Of a stretch of DNA of 12,590 nucleotides, positions 1 to 6,872 are shown piece by piece; within the stretch, counting starts at the first letter, position 1; each line of letters starts with the position of its first letter. The translations under genes and the position numbers were made by a program. The notes beneath the pieces are model-generated. The model ran no database searches. It was not told where the DNA came from and saw only the letters and a program-made list of their open reading frames with translations. The stretch lies in NCBI GenBank assembly GCA_038198445.1, contig JBBPZZ010000034.1, positions 1-12,590 of the forward strand, read 5' to 3'. The stretch comes from JACDDK01 sp038198445 (GTDB taxonomy: Bacteria > Actinomycetota > Rubrobacteria > Rubrobacterales > Rubrobacteraceae).

Positions 1-70
1 CGAGCATTGAGCGCAGCCCCGCGCGCGTCGTCGGCGTGGAGGCGACGATAAACACCCGCGTAGGGCTCAT
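1..70 (-). CDS. N-terminus of a response-regulator-like protein (cut by window edge)
   Basis: Only the first 23 codons are visible, starting at the ATG at 70-68 and running off the left edge. They read MSPTRVFIVASTPTTRAGL followed by RSML. This matches the first beta strand and first helix of NarL/LuxR-type receivers, where the family usually reads V(L/F)IVDDHP..RAGLR. The acidic DD pair that normally binds Mg2+ is replaced here by A-S-T, so phosphorylation by the usual chemistry is doubtful. The rest of the receiver and the expected HTH output domain lie outside the window. The gene follows the HtrA-like protease on the same strand, 94 bases downstream, with an inverted repeat in between. 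The family call rests on a short stretch and could be wrong. Confidence 0.55.
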   Translation of the reverse strand, partial: MSPTRVFIVASTPTTRAGLRSML

Positions 71-138
71 GCGTTGGGTCCTGGCCGCGAAATATAAGAT
101 CCAACGTTCATGTGATGGATCTTACCGTCGCGCATCAT
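67..138 (-). CDS. Possible 23-residue leader peptide before the response-regulator-like gene
   Basis: A short frame starts at tandem ATG codons (138-133) and ends in a TGA that shares the ATGA with the start of the next gene. A GGACGG stretch lies immediately before the first ATG, which is too close for an ideal ribosome binding site. The peptide is basic and histidine-containing, with no recognisable family. The frame also spans the inverted repeat at 95-124. The ATGA coupling is the only real argument for translation; it may be chance in intergenic DNA. Confidence 0.22.
   Translation of the reverse strand: MMRDGKIHHMNVGSYISRPGPNA
95..124. repeat. 9-bp perfect inverted repeat between protease and response-regulator-like genes
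   Basis: The arms TAAGATCCA (95-103) and TGGATCTTA (116-124) are perfectly complementary and separated by 12 bases. The dyad is AT-rich against high-GC surroundings and sits 25 bases upstream of the downstream start codon on the minus strand. There is no run of T after it, so a standard intrinsic terminator is unlikely; an operator or a processing or attenuation hairpin is more plausible. On the minus strand TATATT (96-91) overlaps its end and could serve as a -10 element, but I see no convincing -35. Confidence 0.5.
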
Positions 139-164
139 CCGTCCGCGAGCTTTATCGTTGCTCC

Positions 165-1079
165 CTAACCTCGCTCGCCGACGGTGACTTCGAGCGTCTT
201 TGGCTCGCCGCCGCGAACCACTTTGATGGGGACCGGCGCCCCAACCCTCTCGCCGGTCAGCAACGCCAGCAAGTCTTCGGTATCTTCGACCGGCTGTCCA
301 TCCAACGCAGCGAGGATGTCGCCCACGATCAAACCGCTGGCATCCGCGGGACTGCCTTCCTCGACCCCGACGACCAGCAATCCGGTCCGCTGCGTGAGAC
401 CTATCCGCCGGGCATCCGGCAATCGCACCGGCTGGCTCAGGATACCGAGGTAGCCGCGCTTGATGGAACCCTTCTCCGAGAGTGTATGCGCGGTGCGCCA
501 GGCGATATCTCCTGGAATAGCAAGCGCGGTTCCCCGCGAGAGCCCGGTCGTCACTATCCCCAGCACCTCTCCCCGGGCGCCGATCAAAGTTCCTCCAGAG
601 AAGCCGGGATAAGAAACGGCGTCGGTCTGGATGTAACGCTCCAACCTCGTCCCCCACCTCGTCCTCAAGGGTCCGCCTACGGCGCTCACGATGCCCAGAC
701 TAGCCCTCGTCCCCTCTCCCCTGGAGCCGCGGCCCACCGCCAGGGCGAGTTGCCCAACCCGAACCGTATCCTCAGCGGGCGCGGCAGGCCGGACCTCCAG
801 GCCCTCGACCCGCAAGACCGCGAGATCCGACGAAGTGTCCCGTCCGACCAACCGTGCCGCATGGGTATCTCCGTCGCCGGCAACAACCGACAGGTCTTCC
901 TCGCGCTCCAGTACGTGGCTCGCCGTCAGCACCATCCGCGGCGCGTAGACTACGCCGCTCGCCGAACGCCGTCTCCGGCCATTCACCCGGACCACGGCGG
1001 GTGAGATCTCGTCTACCGCCTTCGCCATCCCATCGGATAGCGCAGACAAAATATCCAAACTATCTTTCTTGCCTTCCAT
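165..1079 (-). CDS. Trypsin-like serine protease with PDZ domain (S1C/HtrA-like), no export signal
   Basis: From the ATG at 1079 this is a 304-residue protein. I chose that start because AAGGAG lies six bases before it; an upstream ATG at 1142 in the same frame has no such site. The chymotrypsin-fold domain spans roughly residues 25-195, with a catalytic triad of H55 (LTASHV), D85 (SSDLAVL) and S161 (PGFSGG). A PDZ domain follows at about 205-300, with the usual GYLGI carboxylate-binding start and GSPAD..GL..GD. The family degrades or regulates misfolded or membrane proteins and is normally exported. Here the N-terminus is charged (MEGKKDSLDIL), with no signal peptide or membrane helix, so the protein looks cytosolic. 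It precedes a response-regulator-like gene on the same strand. The GNSGGP consensus is changed to GFSGGT, but the key serine is present. Confidence 0.88.
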   Translation of the reverse strand: MEGKKDSLDILSALSDGMAKAVDEISPAVVRVNGRRRRSASGVVYAPRMVLTASHVLEREEDLSVVAGDGDTHAARLVGRDTSSDLAVLRVEGLEVRPAAPAEDTVRVGQLALAVGRGSRGEGTRASLGIVSAVGGPLRTRWGTRLERYIQTDAVSYPGFSGGTLIGARGEVLGIVTTGLSRGTALAIPGDIAWRTAHTLSEKGSIKRGYLGILSQPVRLPDARRIGLTQRTGLLVVGVEEGSPADASGLIVGDILAALDGQPVEDTEDLLALLTGERVGAPVPIKVVRGGEPKTLEVTVGERG

Positions 1080-1337
1080 ATCCTGCTCCTTGTTCGGTCT
1101 ACCTGAACAGAATGTATCCCCGGAAGCAAAGCCGTACATCACCCGTTCGGCTAGTTTATTGACTGGAAGAACGGTTAGGGAAACGTTGCAGGAACCTATC
1201 GTCCGGATCGAACACCCTCCAGAATCTGTTGTCGATAGAAGTGCGTCCTTCGGCCATCCCCGGTTAGTAGAGGCGCGAGATTCTGTCGTACGGTATCATT
1301 TGTTTCATAAAGAAAGTTCGACTGAAAGGGTAACTAC
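1080..1337. other. Divergent intergenic region between protease and membrane-protein genes
   Basis: This 258-base stretch separates two divergent starts and must carry both promoters. It is less GC-rich than the coding DNA. On the plus strand TATCAT (1294-1299) is a fair -10 for the membrane protein gene, but no good -35 stands 16-18 bases upstream. On the minus strand TAAACT occurs in the AT-rich patch around 1155-1160, again without a clear -35. An open frame covers part of it but shows no protein-like composition, so I call no gene. Confidence 0.4.
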
Positions 1338-1952
1338 ATGCCATTTTCGAGAATCATCCGGTTGGGCTGGCTGGCCGCAATACTATCCGGTGTACTACTG
1401 ATAGTCTCGGAGCTTTTGTACTTTGTTACCGGTCTGGGAGGCCTTTCCGCAGAAATGGCCGCCTCCGGCTCTTTCGTCTTTCAGAGCGTGCTTTTCCTGC
1501 TCGCCGGGGTGCTGTTGTTGGGTGGTCTGCTCGGGCTCTACGCGGGCCATTCGGAGGATCTAGGCATTCTGGGAGTAGCGGGTTTCCTGGTCGCCTTCGT
1601 TGGTACGACGCTCGCGGTGGGCTCCCTATGGAAGGAGGCGTTTCTCACACCGACAATAGCGAAAGAAGCTCCGGCCCTGGTCAATGCGGGGCTTCCGGCG
1701 CTCACTTTATTCGGTGAGATAGTATCGTGGGGGCTCCTTTCGATCGGCTGGCTACTGCTCGGGGTAGCGATCCTGCGCGCGCGAGTCTATCCTCGCGCGG
1801 CCGCCGTACTACTCATAGTCGGCGCGGTGATCGCGTTCTTCCCACTAACCTTTAGCATCATTCCCCTGGGCGCAGCGGTAATCTGGATCGGCATGTTGAG
1901 CCTATCGTCGGGCGGGAATATCTCGCCCGAGCAGCCCTCCCGCGTAAGGTGA
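1338..1952 (+). CDS. Six-helix integral membrane protein, unknown function
   Basis: This is a 204-residue, strongly hydrophobic protein starting at ATG 1338, with AAAGGG seven bases upstream. Predicted membrane segments lie near residues 9-31, 47-69, 76-98, 122-146, 154-171 and 172-191, followed by a short polar tail. The loop after helix 3 contains LWKEAFLTPTIAKEAP. The general pattern resembles small uncharacterised actinobacterial membrane proteins of the DUF4386 sort, but I cannot assign a family with certainty. No charged residues suited to transport or catalysis stand out inside the helices. It is transcribed away from the protease and towards the dehydrogenase gene, so it is probably a single-gene unit. 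The 72 bases after it show no clear terminator hairpin. Confidence 0.75.
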   Translation: MPFSRIIRLGWLAAILSGVLLIVSELLYFVTGLGGLSAEMAASGSFVFQSVLFLLAGVLLLGGLLGLYAGHSEDLGILGVAGFLVAFVGTTLAVGSLWKEAFLTPTIAKEAPALVNAGLPALTLFGEIVSWGLLSIGWLLLGVAILRARVYPRAAAVLLIVGAVIAFFPLTFSIIPLGAAVIWIGMLSLSSGGNISPEQPSRVR

Positions 1953-2024
1953 TCTTCGAAGGCTCTCTTTCCTTCCGCATCGTGCCTCCAAGCGAGCTTG
2001 ATTGCGTCTATTTCTGAGCGCCGT

Positions 2025-2723
2025 TCACCACGCTATCGGACGCCGGTCGCGGAAGAATCCGCCGGTCGGACCGTTATTTGGTAGAGTCGCGGCCCACACT
2101 GGGGTATCAGCGCCCTCCTCGACGGGGCGCGATGCGCTCTGGCCGCCCATGTCAGTCTGGACCCAGCCGGGACAGACGGAGTTGACCAGGATACCGCTGC
2201 CACGAAGCTCGGAAGACAGGATGCGCGTGAGGGCGTTGAGGGCGGTCTTTGAGACGCGGTAGGCCGGGGAGCCGCCACCCATGTCCTCCAGGGCGCCGAG
2301 ACCGCTTGAGATGTTGACGATCCGTCCGTAACCGTTCTTCTGCATGAGGGGGATTGCGACCTCGCACAGCCGCCACGCGCCAAGGAAGTTCGCTTCGAGA
2401 GCCTCGCGCACACGGCCGAGGTCGGCGTCGATGCCGCGCTGGCCCTCGTCGTTGGAGATTCCCGCGTTGTTCACCAGGATGTCGAGCCGTCCGAACTCCT
2501 CTTCGATGGACTCGCCGAGCCGGCCAACGCTCTTCTCGTCGGCTACATCGAGCTGCCGGAGGACCACGTCACCGGGGAGACCTTCCGCTGCGGTGCGGCC
2601 CTGTTCTTCGTCCCGCGAGCCCATGATGACGGTGATATCTCGTTCGGCGAGTTGGCGGCAGATCTCAAGTCCTATCCCCCGGTTGCCGCCGCTAACCAAC
2701 GCGACCCTTCTGTCCTCCGTCAT
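2025..2723 (-). CDS. Short-chain dehydrogenase/reductase (classical SDR)
   Basis: A 232-residue protein with the full classical SDR signature: the dinucleotide-binding motif SGGNRGIG (residues 11-18), NNAG at 85-88, the structural Asn in EANFLG at 112, and the catalytic set S139/S140, Y155 and K159 (YRVSK). It also has the CPGWVQTDMGG segment that shapes the substrate loop. Family members oxidise or reduce alcohols and carbonyls with NAD(P)(H); the basic residues N14-R15 in the glycine loop and the R37 region (GSRDEE) suggest NADP(H). The sequence resembles carbonyl-reductase-like SDRs, but the substrate is unknown. The start is well supported by GGAGG five bases before ATG 2723. It lies 67 bases downstream of the helicase on the same strand and may be cotranscribed, with no functional link evident. 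Confidence 0.92.
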   Translation of the reverse strand: MTEDRRVALVSGGNRGIGLEICRQLAERDITVIMGSRDEEQGRTAAEGLPGDVVLRQLDVADEKSVGRLGESIEEEFGRLDILVNNAGISNDEGQRGIDADLGRVREALEANFLGAWRLCEVAIPLMQKNGYGRIVNISSGLGALEDMGGGSPAYRVSKTALNALTRILSSELRGSGILVNSVCPGWVQTDMGGQSASRPVEEGADTPVWAATLPNNGPTGGFFRDRRPIAW

Positions 2724-2790
2724 CGAACCTCCTGATCTCTAAGAACCATCCGCAAGAAATACTACATCCCGAGCGTATCGAACGTCGGGC

Positions 2791-5082
2791 TCAAAGCGTC
2801 GGGTAGTTGCTCGTCTGTCCGAGGAGGTAGCGGAGGAAACTTACGGCGCCGTCCTTGCTCAGAGGCTCGTTCCAGTTGCCGCACTTTGGGGACTGGATGC
2901 AGGCCGGGCATCCTCGCTCGCACGGGCAGCGGGTGATGACGCCCAGGGTGTCGCGGGCGAGGGACTCGAAGGCGTCGTAGCCGCGCCGGGAGATCCCGAC
3001 GCCGCCGGGGTAGACGTCGTACACGAAGACTGTAGGGAGGCGGTTCTGCCGGTGGGCGGGGGTAGAGAGGCCGCCGATGTCCGCCCGGTCGCACATGGCG
3101 AAGAGGGGCAGAAGACCGATCATGCCGTGCTCCCCGGCGTGCAACGCGCCGCCGAAGCTCTCGAAGCTCGGCCGGGCGCCCTTCGGGAGTGGAGGAAGAG
3201 AGATCCAAAACGCCTGCGTCTGAAGGGTCACGTCCGGCAAGTCCAGCGGGAATACCCCCACCTCCCGCTCGTCCGCCACCTGTACCTTCTTGTAGTACGT
3301 CACCGAGTCCGTCGTGCGCACCCGGCCCCAGTGGAGCGTCGCGCCGTTGGCGAGGTCCCGCTTCTCTACCTCTTCCAGGACTTCCACGTCCGTCTCGACT
3401 CGGGGCTTCGTATAGTAGCGGTTCGGGACGCGGCGGGCGACGGCGCGGTGGGCCCTGAAGTCCAGTTCTTCGACCTCGTAGGCCGTGCCGCGGTGGAGGT
3501 AGGTCGCGCCGGGATGCAATTCACTCGGGGCGCGGGAGGCTTCGGCGGTGCCGATCAACTCTCCATCGGAGTCGGAGATCAGGACCGTATCCGATGACGC
3601 CGAACGCAAGGAGATCCTACGCGCCGGACTGTCCCCCCTGGCGTAGATGAGCCGCTCGCCACTCGCGGCAAGCGCCCGCTCTCTCATCATCGCCTTCGCC
3701 ACCTCCCGATAAGCCGGCCCGAAATACTCTTCATCGTCAGCGTCCAACGGCGTCTCGTGCGCGGCGGCCAGGAGGTGCGGGCCGAGGATGTACGGGTTCT
3801 CCATCGTCACCCGCGCCGCCTCCACCCGCCGGCCGAGGACGCGCCGCGGGTTCTCGAAGAGGTACTGGTCGAGCGAGTCGCGGCCCGCGATGTACACGGC
3901 GAGTGCCGGGTCCGTGCCACGTCCAGCCCGGCCCCACTGCTGCCAGATGGAGGCGACGCTCCCCGGATATCCGCAGCAGACCACCGCGTCTAAAGCGCCG
4001 ACGTCCACGCCAAGCTCCAGGGCGTTCGTGGAGACGACGCCGAGCAACTCGCCCCGGAAGAGCCTGCCTTCTATGTCGCGGCGTTCGCGCGCGGTATAGC
4101 CGGCGCGGTAGGGAGAGATCTGCCTTGCCCCGTTGACGCCCAGCCGGTCGGCGGCGTAGCGGTAGATCAACTCCGCCCCCTTCCGCGTCCTGGCGAAAGC
4201 GATAGTCCGCACTCCCTGCCCCACCAAGTCCGCAAAGACCAGCGCCCCCTCGGTCAAGAGGCTTCGCCGCTCGCCTTTCTCCTTGTCCAAAAGCGGCGGG
4301 TTCCTGAAGACCACCCGGCGCTCTCCCGAGGATGCCCCGTCGTCATCCACGAGCGCGAACGGCAGGCCCGTAAGGCTCTCAGCCAGCTCCTGCGGGTTGG
4401 CTATCGTGGCGCTCGTAAGCACGAAACGCGGGTCCCCGCCGTGCAGCGCCGCCACCCGCCTCAGGCGCCGCAATACGGCCGCGACGTGTGAACCGAAGAC
4501 GCCGCGCAGTACGTGCGCCTCGTCGACCGCGATAATTTTCAGGTTGCGGAAGAAGTCCGCCCAGGCCTCGTGGTTCGGCAAAAAACCTATATTCAGCATG
4601 TCTGGGTTGGTTAGAACGATGTTCGCCCGGCGGCGGATGTCCGCCCGAAGCGCCTGCGGCGTGTCGCCGTCGTAGGTCGCGGGATGGACGCCGCGCAGCT
4701 TGAAGGCTTCGATCTTCCCAAGTTGGTCCTGGGCCAGAGCCTTCGTCGGATACAGGAACAACGCCCGGTTCGCGGCGCTCTCCAGGGCGTTCTCGAAAGC
4801 CGGTATCTTGTAGCATAGCGATTTCCCACTCGCCGTCGCCCTCGCCACCACGACGTTCTCCCCACTCCTCACCCGCTCGTAAGCCTCCAGTTGGTGCGAG
4901 TACAAACGCGCGGCGCCCATCCCGCGCAGCGCATCGGATAGCTCGGGATGAAGTTTTGGCAGCTTTACTAGGGTGGCCTCGCGGGGAGCCAGAGTCGCGA
5001 CGGTCTCTCCAAGGGACTCGACCGAGCGGCGGCTCATGCCGGCCAGGGATTTTGCCTTGCGGGTCTTCGTCCTAGATCTCAC
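2791..5082 (-). CDS. mrfA: DEAH-box DNA helicase with C-terminal four-Cys (DUF1998/MZB) domain, MrfA/YprA type
   Basis: A 763-residue superfamily 2 helicase. Visible motifs: Q-like segment LYSHQLEAYE (60-69), Walker A ATASGKS (82-88), YPTKALAQDQ (111-120), TNPDML (158-163), DEAH (187-190), TSATI (223-227), a second RecA lobe with STNALELGVD (351-360), and QQWGRAGRG (381-389). The C-terminal MZB/DUF1998 domain ends in a cysteine cluster C719, C721, C725, C728 and C734, as in MrfA of Bacillus subtilis, Hrq1 and related proteins. MrfA is a 3'-5' helicase that repairs mitomycin C damage independently of UvrABC. The GTG start at 5082 lies inside the last codons of recR (11-base overlap), giving translational coupling; an ATG in frame at 5037-5035 is an alternative. 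The family call is strong; the exact symbol is an assignment by architecture. Confidence 0.88.
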   Translation of the reverse strand: MRSRTKTRKAKSLAGMSRRSVESLGETVATLAPREATLVKLPKLHPELSDALRGMGAARLYSHQLEAYERVRSGENVVVARATASGKSLCYKIPAFENALESAANRALFLYPTKALAQDQLGKIEAFKLRGVHPATYDGDTPQALRADIRRRANIVLTNPDMLNIGFLPNHEAWADFFRNLKIIAVDEAHVLRGVFGSHVAAVLRRLRRVAALHGGDPRFVLTSATIANPQELAESLTGLPFALVDDDGASSGERRVVFRNPPLLDKEKGERRSLLTEGALVFADLVGQGVRTIAFARTRKGAELIYRYAADRLGVNGARQISPYRAGYTARERRDIEGRLFRGELLGVVSTNALELGVDVGALDAVVCCGYPGSVASIWQQWGRAGRGTDPALAVYIAGRDSLDQYLFENPRRVLGRRVEAARVTMENPYILGPHLLAAAHETPLDADDEEYFGPAYREVAKAMMRERALAASGERLIYARGDSPARRISLRSASSDTVLISDSDGELIGTAEASRAPSELHPGATYLHRGTAYEVEELDFRAHRAVARRVPNRYYTKPRVETDVEVLEEVEKRDLANGATLHWGRVRTTDSVTYYKKVQVADEREVGVFPLDLPDVTLQTQAFWISLPPLPKGARPSFESFGGALHAGEHGMIGLLPLFAMCDRADIGGLSTPAHRQNRLPTVFVYDVYPGGVGISRRGYDAFESLARDTLGVITRCPCERGCPACIQSPKCGNWNEPLSKDGAVSFLRYLLGQTSNYPTL

Positions 5083-5671
5083 GTCGACCGGCGAAGGCGC
5101 GGCCTAAAGTGACCTCGTCGGCGTACTCCAGGTCGCCACCGACCGGCAGACCGCTCGCGAGAGCCGTCACCCGAACCGGCATTCCTTCCAGCTCCTGAGC
5201 GATAAAAAGAGCCGTCGCCTCGCCGGTGGTATTAGGGTTGGTGGCGATGATGATCTCCTTCGTCTCCTCTTTCTGGACCCGCTCTATAAGCTCGGCTATC
5301 CGCAGGTCTTCGGGCTCGATGCCGTCGAGCGGCGAGAGCGCGCCGCCAAGGACATGGTACAGGCCCCGGTACTCGCCGGTACGGTCTATCGGGCCGATGT
5401 CGTAAGGGTCTTCGACAGCGCAGATGATGGATGGGTCGCGGCGCGGGTCGCGGCAGATGCCGCACTCCTCGGCCTCGGTCAGGTTGAAGCAGCGGCGGCA
5501 GGGCTTTATCCGCTCCTTTACCTCACTCAGCGCCTCCGCAAGCCCGATTGCGTCCTCCTTGCGTCCCCGGACGATGTGGAAGGCAATGCGCTGGGCGCTC
5601 TTCGGTCCTATGGAGGGGAGCTTGCTTAGTTCGGTTATGAGCCGCTCTACCGGCCTCGCGTAGATCGCCAA
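5072..5671 (-). CDS. recR: Recombination mediator protein RecR
   Basis: At 199 residues this has the normal length for RecR. An N-terminal helix-hairpin-helix region (LSKLPSIGPKSAQRIAFHIV) is followed by a four-cysteine zinc site C58, C61, C70 and C73, the Toprim domain (ICAVEDPYDIGPIDRTGEY, then GLYHVLGG), and the Walker-B-like ATNPNTTGEATA. RecR acts with RecO and RecF to load RecA at single-strand gaps. The start is TTG at 5671, ten bases after the ebfC stop; no ATG or GTG is available nearby in frame and the ribosome binding site is poor, so it may depend on coupling from ebfC. The 3' end overlaps the MrfA-type helicase by 11 bases. The ebfC-recR pair is a very widely conserved arrangement. 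Confidence 0.97.
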   Translation of the reverse strand: MAIYARPVERLITELSKLPSIGPKSAQRIAFHIVRGRKEDAIGLAEALSEVKERIKPCRRCFNLTEAEECGICRDPRRDPSIICAVEDPYDIGPIDRTGEYRGLYHVLGGALSPLDGIEPEDLRIAELIERVQKEETKEIIIATNPNTTGEATALFIAQELEGMPVRVTALASGLPVGGDLEYADEVTLGRAFAGRREI

Positions 5672-5681
5672 AGGTTTTCGG

Positions 5682-6014
5682 TTACAGTCCCGGCATGTTC
5701 AGACCGAGGTCCCCGAGTCCGCCCGTGATGCCGCCGAGGCGCTTGGAGGCCATCTCCTGGGAGCTGTTTATGGCCTCGTTCACGGAGGCGATAACCAGGT
5801 CCTGCAATCCTTCGACGTCCTCGGGGTCGATCACCTCCGGGTCGATCTCCAGAGACACCAACTCCAGGCCGCCGGTCATCGTTGCCTTTACCGCCCCGCC
5901 TCCGGCCGACGCCGTGACGGTCTCCTTCGCGAGCTGCTCCTGAGCCTCCTGCATGTCCTGCTGCATCTTCTGGACCTGCGCCATCATCTTGTTCATATTC
6001 CGACGATTTCCCAA
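5682..6014 (-). CDS. ebfC: YbaB/EbfC family nucleoid-associated protein
   Basis: About 110 residues, with the family hallmarks: a Met/Gln/Lys-rich N-terminal helix (MNKMMAQVQKMQQDMQEAQ), then VTASAGGGAVKATMTGG, LVSLEIDPEVIDPEDVEGL and LQDLVIASVNEAI, and a glycine-rich C-terminus. The protein binds DNA as a dimer and typically sits between dnaX and recR, as here. Two starts are possible: TTG at 6014, which has GGGAGAG five bases upstream, or ATG at 5996, which overlaps the stop of an upstream 70-codon frame by ATGA. I prefer the TTG on ribosome-binding-site grounds. It is normally cotranscribed with dnaX, but here the toxin-antitoxin pair separates them, so a separate promoter is needed, or readthrough antisense to higBA. 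Confidence 0.95.
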   Translation of the reverse strand: MGNRRNMNKMMAQVQKMQQDMQEAQEQLAKETVTASAGGGAVKATMTGGLELVSLEIDPEVIDPEDVEGLQDLVIASVNEAINSSQEMASKRLGGITGGLGDLGLNMPGL

Positions 6015-6205
6015 AACATCTCTCCCATATTTGGATCTACGAGCCAGCTAAGTTTAAACGATTTGTGCTGAAAAGCCTCTACCCGAAGCTCTATGTTGCG
6101 GTAAAGGGTGCCTCTACCCGCAGACTCCAGCGAATCCAGCATTTCAGGGACCAGAGCATTCAACCATGGACTCGAGGCCGAGATAGAACTCCGGAGAGAT
6201 GTCAT
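5993..6205 (-). CDS. Possible 70-residue protein upstream of ebfC (uncertain)
   Basis: A frame from ATG 6205 to a TGA that forms ATGA with the internal ATG of ebfC. The predicted product has a balanced composition and a plausible amphipathic C-terminal half (LYRNIELRVEAF, FKLSWLVDPNMGEMFWEIV), but I recognise no family. There is no ribosome binding site before the ATG, and the start lies in the higBA operator region. Base composition is lower in GC than the neighbouring genes, as for the adjacent toxin-antitoxin pair. It may be an unrecognised small gene, a remnant of a gene broken by the insertion, or chance. Confidence 0.25.
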   Translation of the reverse strand: MTSLRSSISASSPWLNALVPEMLDSLESAGRGTLYRNIELRVEAFQHKSFKLSWLVDPNMGEMFWEIVGI

Positions 6206-6241
6206 GCGGCTCTTGACATGTCATGCAAAACATGACACAAT
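6200..6241 (+). promoter_or_regulatory. higBA promoter with TGTCATG operator array
   Basis: A near-consensus sigma-70-type promoter is visible: TTGACA (6213-6218), a 17-base spacer, and CACAAT (6236-6241). The motif TGTCATG occurs at 6200-6206 and 6219-6225, and inverted as CATGACA at 6231-6237. The last two form a perfect 7-bp dyad around a 5-base centre, lying within the spacer and running into the -10. A smaller palindrome GACATGTC (6215-6222) overlaps the -35. This layout fits autorepression by the HigA antitoxin, known for the family; the binding itself is inferred. Confidence 0.75.
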
Positions 6242-6247
6242 GGGACT

Positions 6248-6529
6248 GTGATAAAGAGCTTCCTAGACAAGGAAACTCAGAGGCTCTTTATGGGGCGCAA
6301 GTCTAAAGCGGTTTCCGGTCAGGCGGTGCGAAGGACGCAACTCAAGTTGGCGCAGTTAGATCAGGTAGAGAGCGTAGAAGAGTTGAGGATGCCTCCGGGG
6401 AACAGGCTTCACAAGCTAAGTGGAGACCGGGAGGGTCAGTGGGCGATAAGCGTCAACGATCAGTACCGGATCTGCTTCCGCTTCGAAGATGGAGACGCCT
6501 ACGACGTAGAGGCTACGGATTATCACTAG
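6248..6529 (+). CDS. higB: HigB-family toxin (RelE superfamily mRNA interferase)
   Basis: A 93-residue protein closely following plasmid Rts1/Proteus HigB: the MIKSF start, LHKLSGDREGQWAISV (residues 54-69), YRICFRF, and the invariant DYH at the C-terminus (91-93). In HigB, the equivalent histidine and lysine of LHKL and the terminal D-Y-H contribute to ribosome-dependent mRNA cleavage; all are present, so the toxin looks intact. The start is GTG 6248, exactly seven bases after the -10 element, so the message probably begins at the start codon and is leaderless. The toxin gene precedes the antitoxin gene, the usual order for higBA. It is transcribed against all surrounding genes and is lower in GC, consistent with acquisition as a cassette. 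Confidence 0.93.
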   Translation: MIKSFLDKETQRLFMGRKSKAVSGQAVRRTQLKLAQLDQVESVEELRMPPGNRLHKLSGDREGQWAISVNDQYRICFRFEDGDAYDVEATDYH

Positions 6530-6539
6530 AGGGGAATAT

Positions 6540-6872
6540 ATGAGCGACTGGACGGAAGAGATAGAGCGCGAGGATAGAGTCTACCCCCCGGTACACCCCG
6601 GCGAGATGCTACTTGAGGAGTGGCTTGCACCCCTGAAGATGAACGCCAACCAACTCGCGAAGGCCCTGGGCGTGAACCGCCAGAACGTCTACGACATCGT
6701 AAACGAAAAGCGCGGAGTGTCTGCGGAGATGGCCTTGAGGCTTGCCCGCTGGTCAGGGATGCATCCTGGATTCTGGCTCGGGCTGCAGGAGCGCTATGAC
6801 CTGGAGATCGCCAGGATGAAAAGCGGCGAAAAGATAGAGCGGGAAGTCGAGCCGCTAGCGGCAACCAGATAA
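6540..6872 (+). CDS. higA: HigA-family antitoxin (XRE-type HTH)
   Basis: A 110-residue protein with the typical HigA opening VHPGEMLLEEWLAPL (residues 18-32), a helix-turn-helix (NQLAKALGVNRQNVYDIVN, 37-55), the family segment KRGVSAEMALRLARW, and GMHPGFWLGLQERYDL. It neutralises HigB and represses the shared promoter; the TGTCATG array upstream of higB is the likely target. The start ATG 6540 has AGGGGAA five bases before it and follows the higB stop by ten bases, so the two are translated from one message. The C-terminus is charged and probably flexible. Nothing suggests inactivation. Confidence 0.95.
   Translation: MSDWTEEIEREDRVYPPVHPGEMLLEEWLAPLKMNANQLAKALGVNRQNVYDIVNEKRGVSAEMALRLARWSGMHPGFWLGLQERYDLEIARMKSGEKIEREVEPLAATR

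Noticed and set aside
36..1004. Long plus-strand open frame opposite the protease gene
   Set aside because: It is the antisense shadow of the HtrA-like gene: composition is Pro/Arg/Ser-rich, no domain is recognisable, and the minus-strand frame has the catalytic triad and PDZ motifs.
2762..3208. Arg/Pro-rich minus-strand frame inside the helicase 3' end
   Set aside because: Overlaps the helicase C-terminal cysteine domain in another frame; composition is typical of a high-GC shadow.
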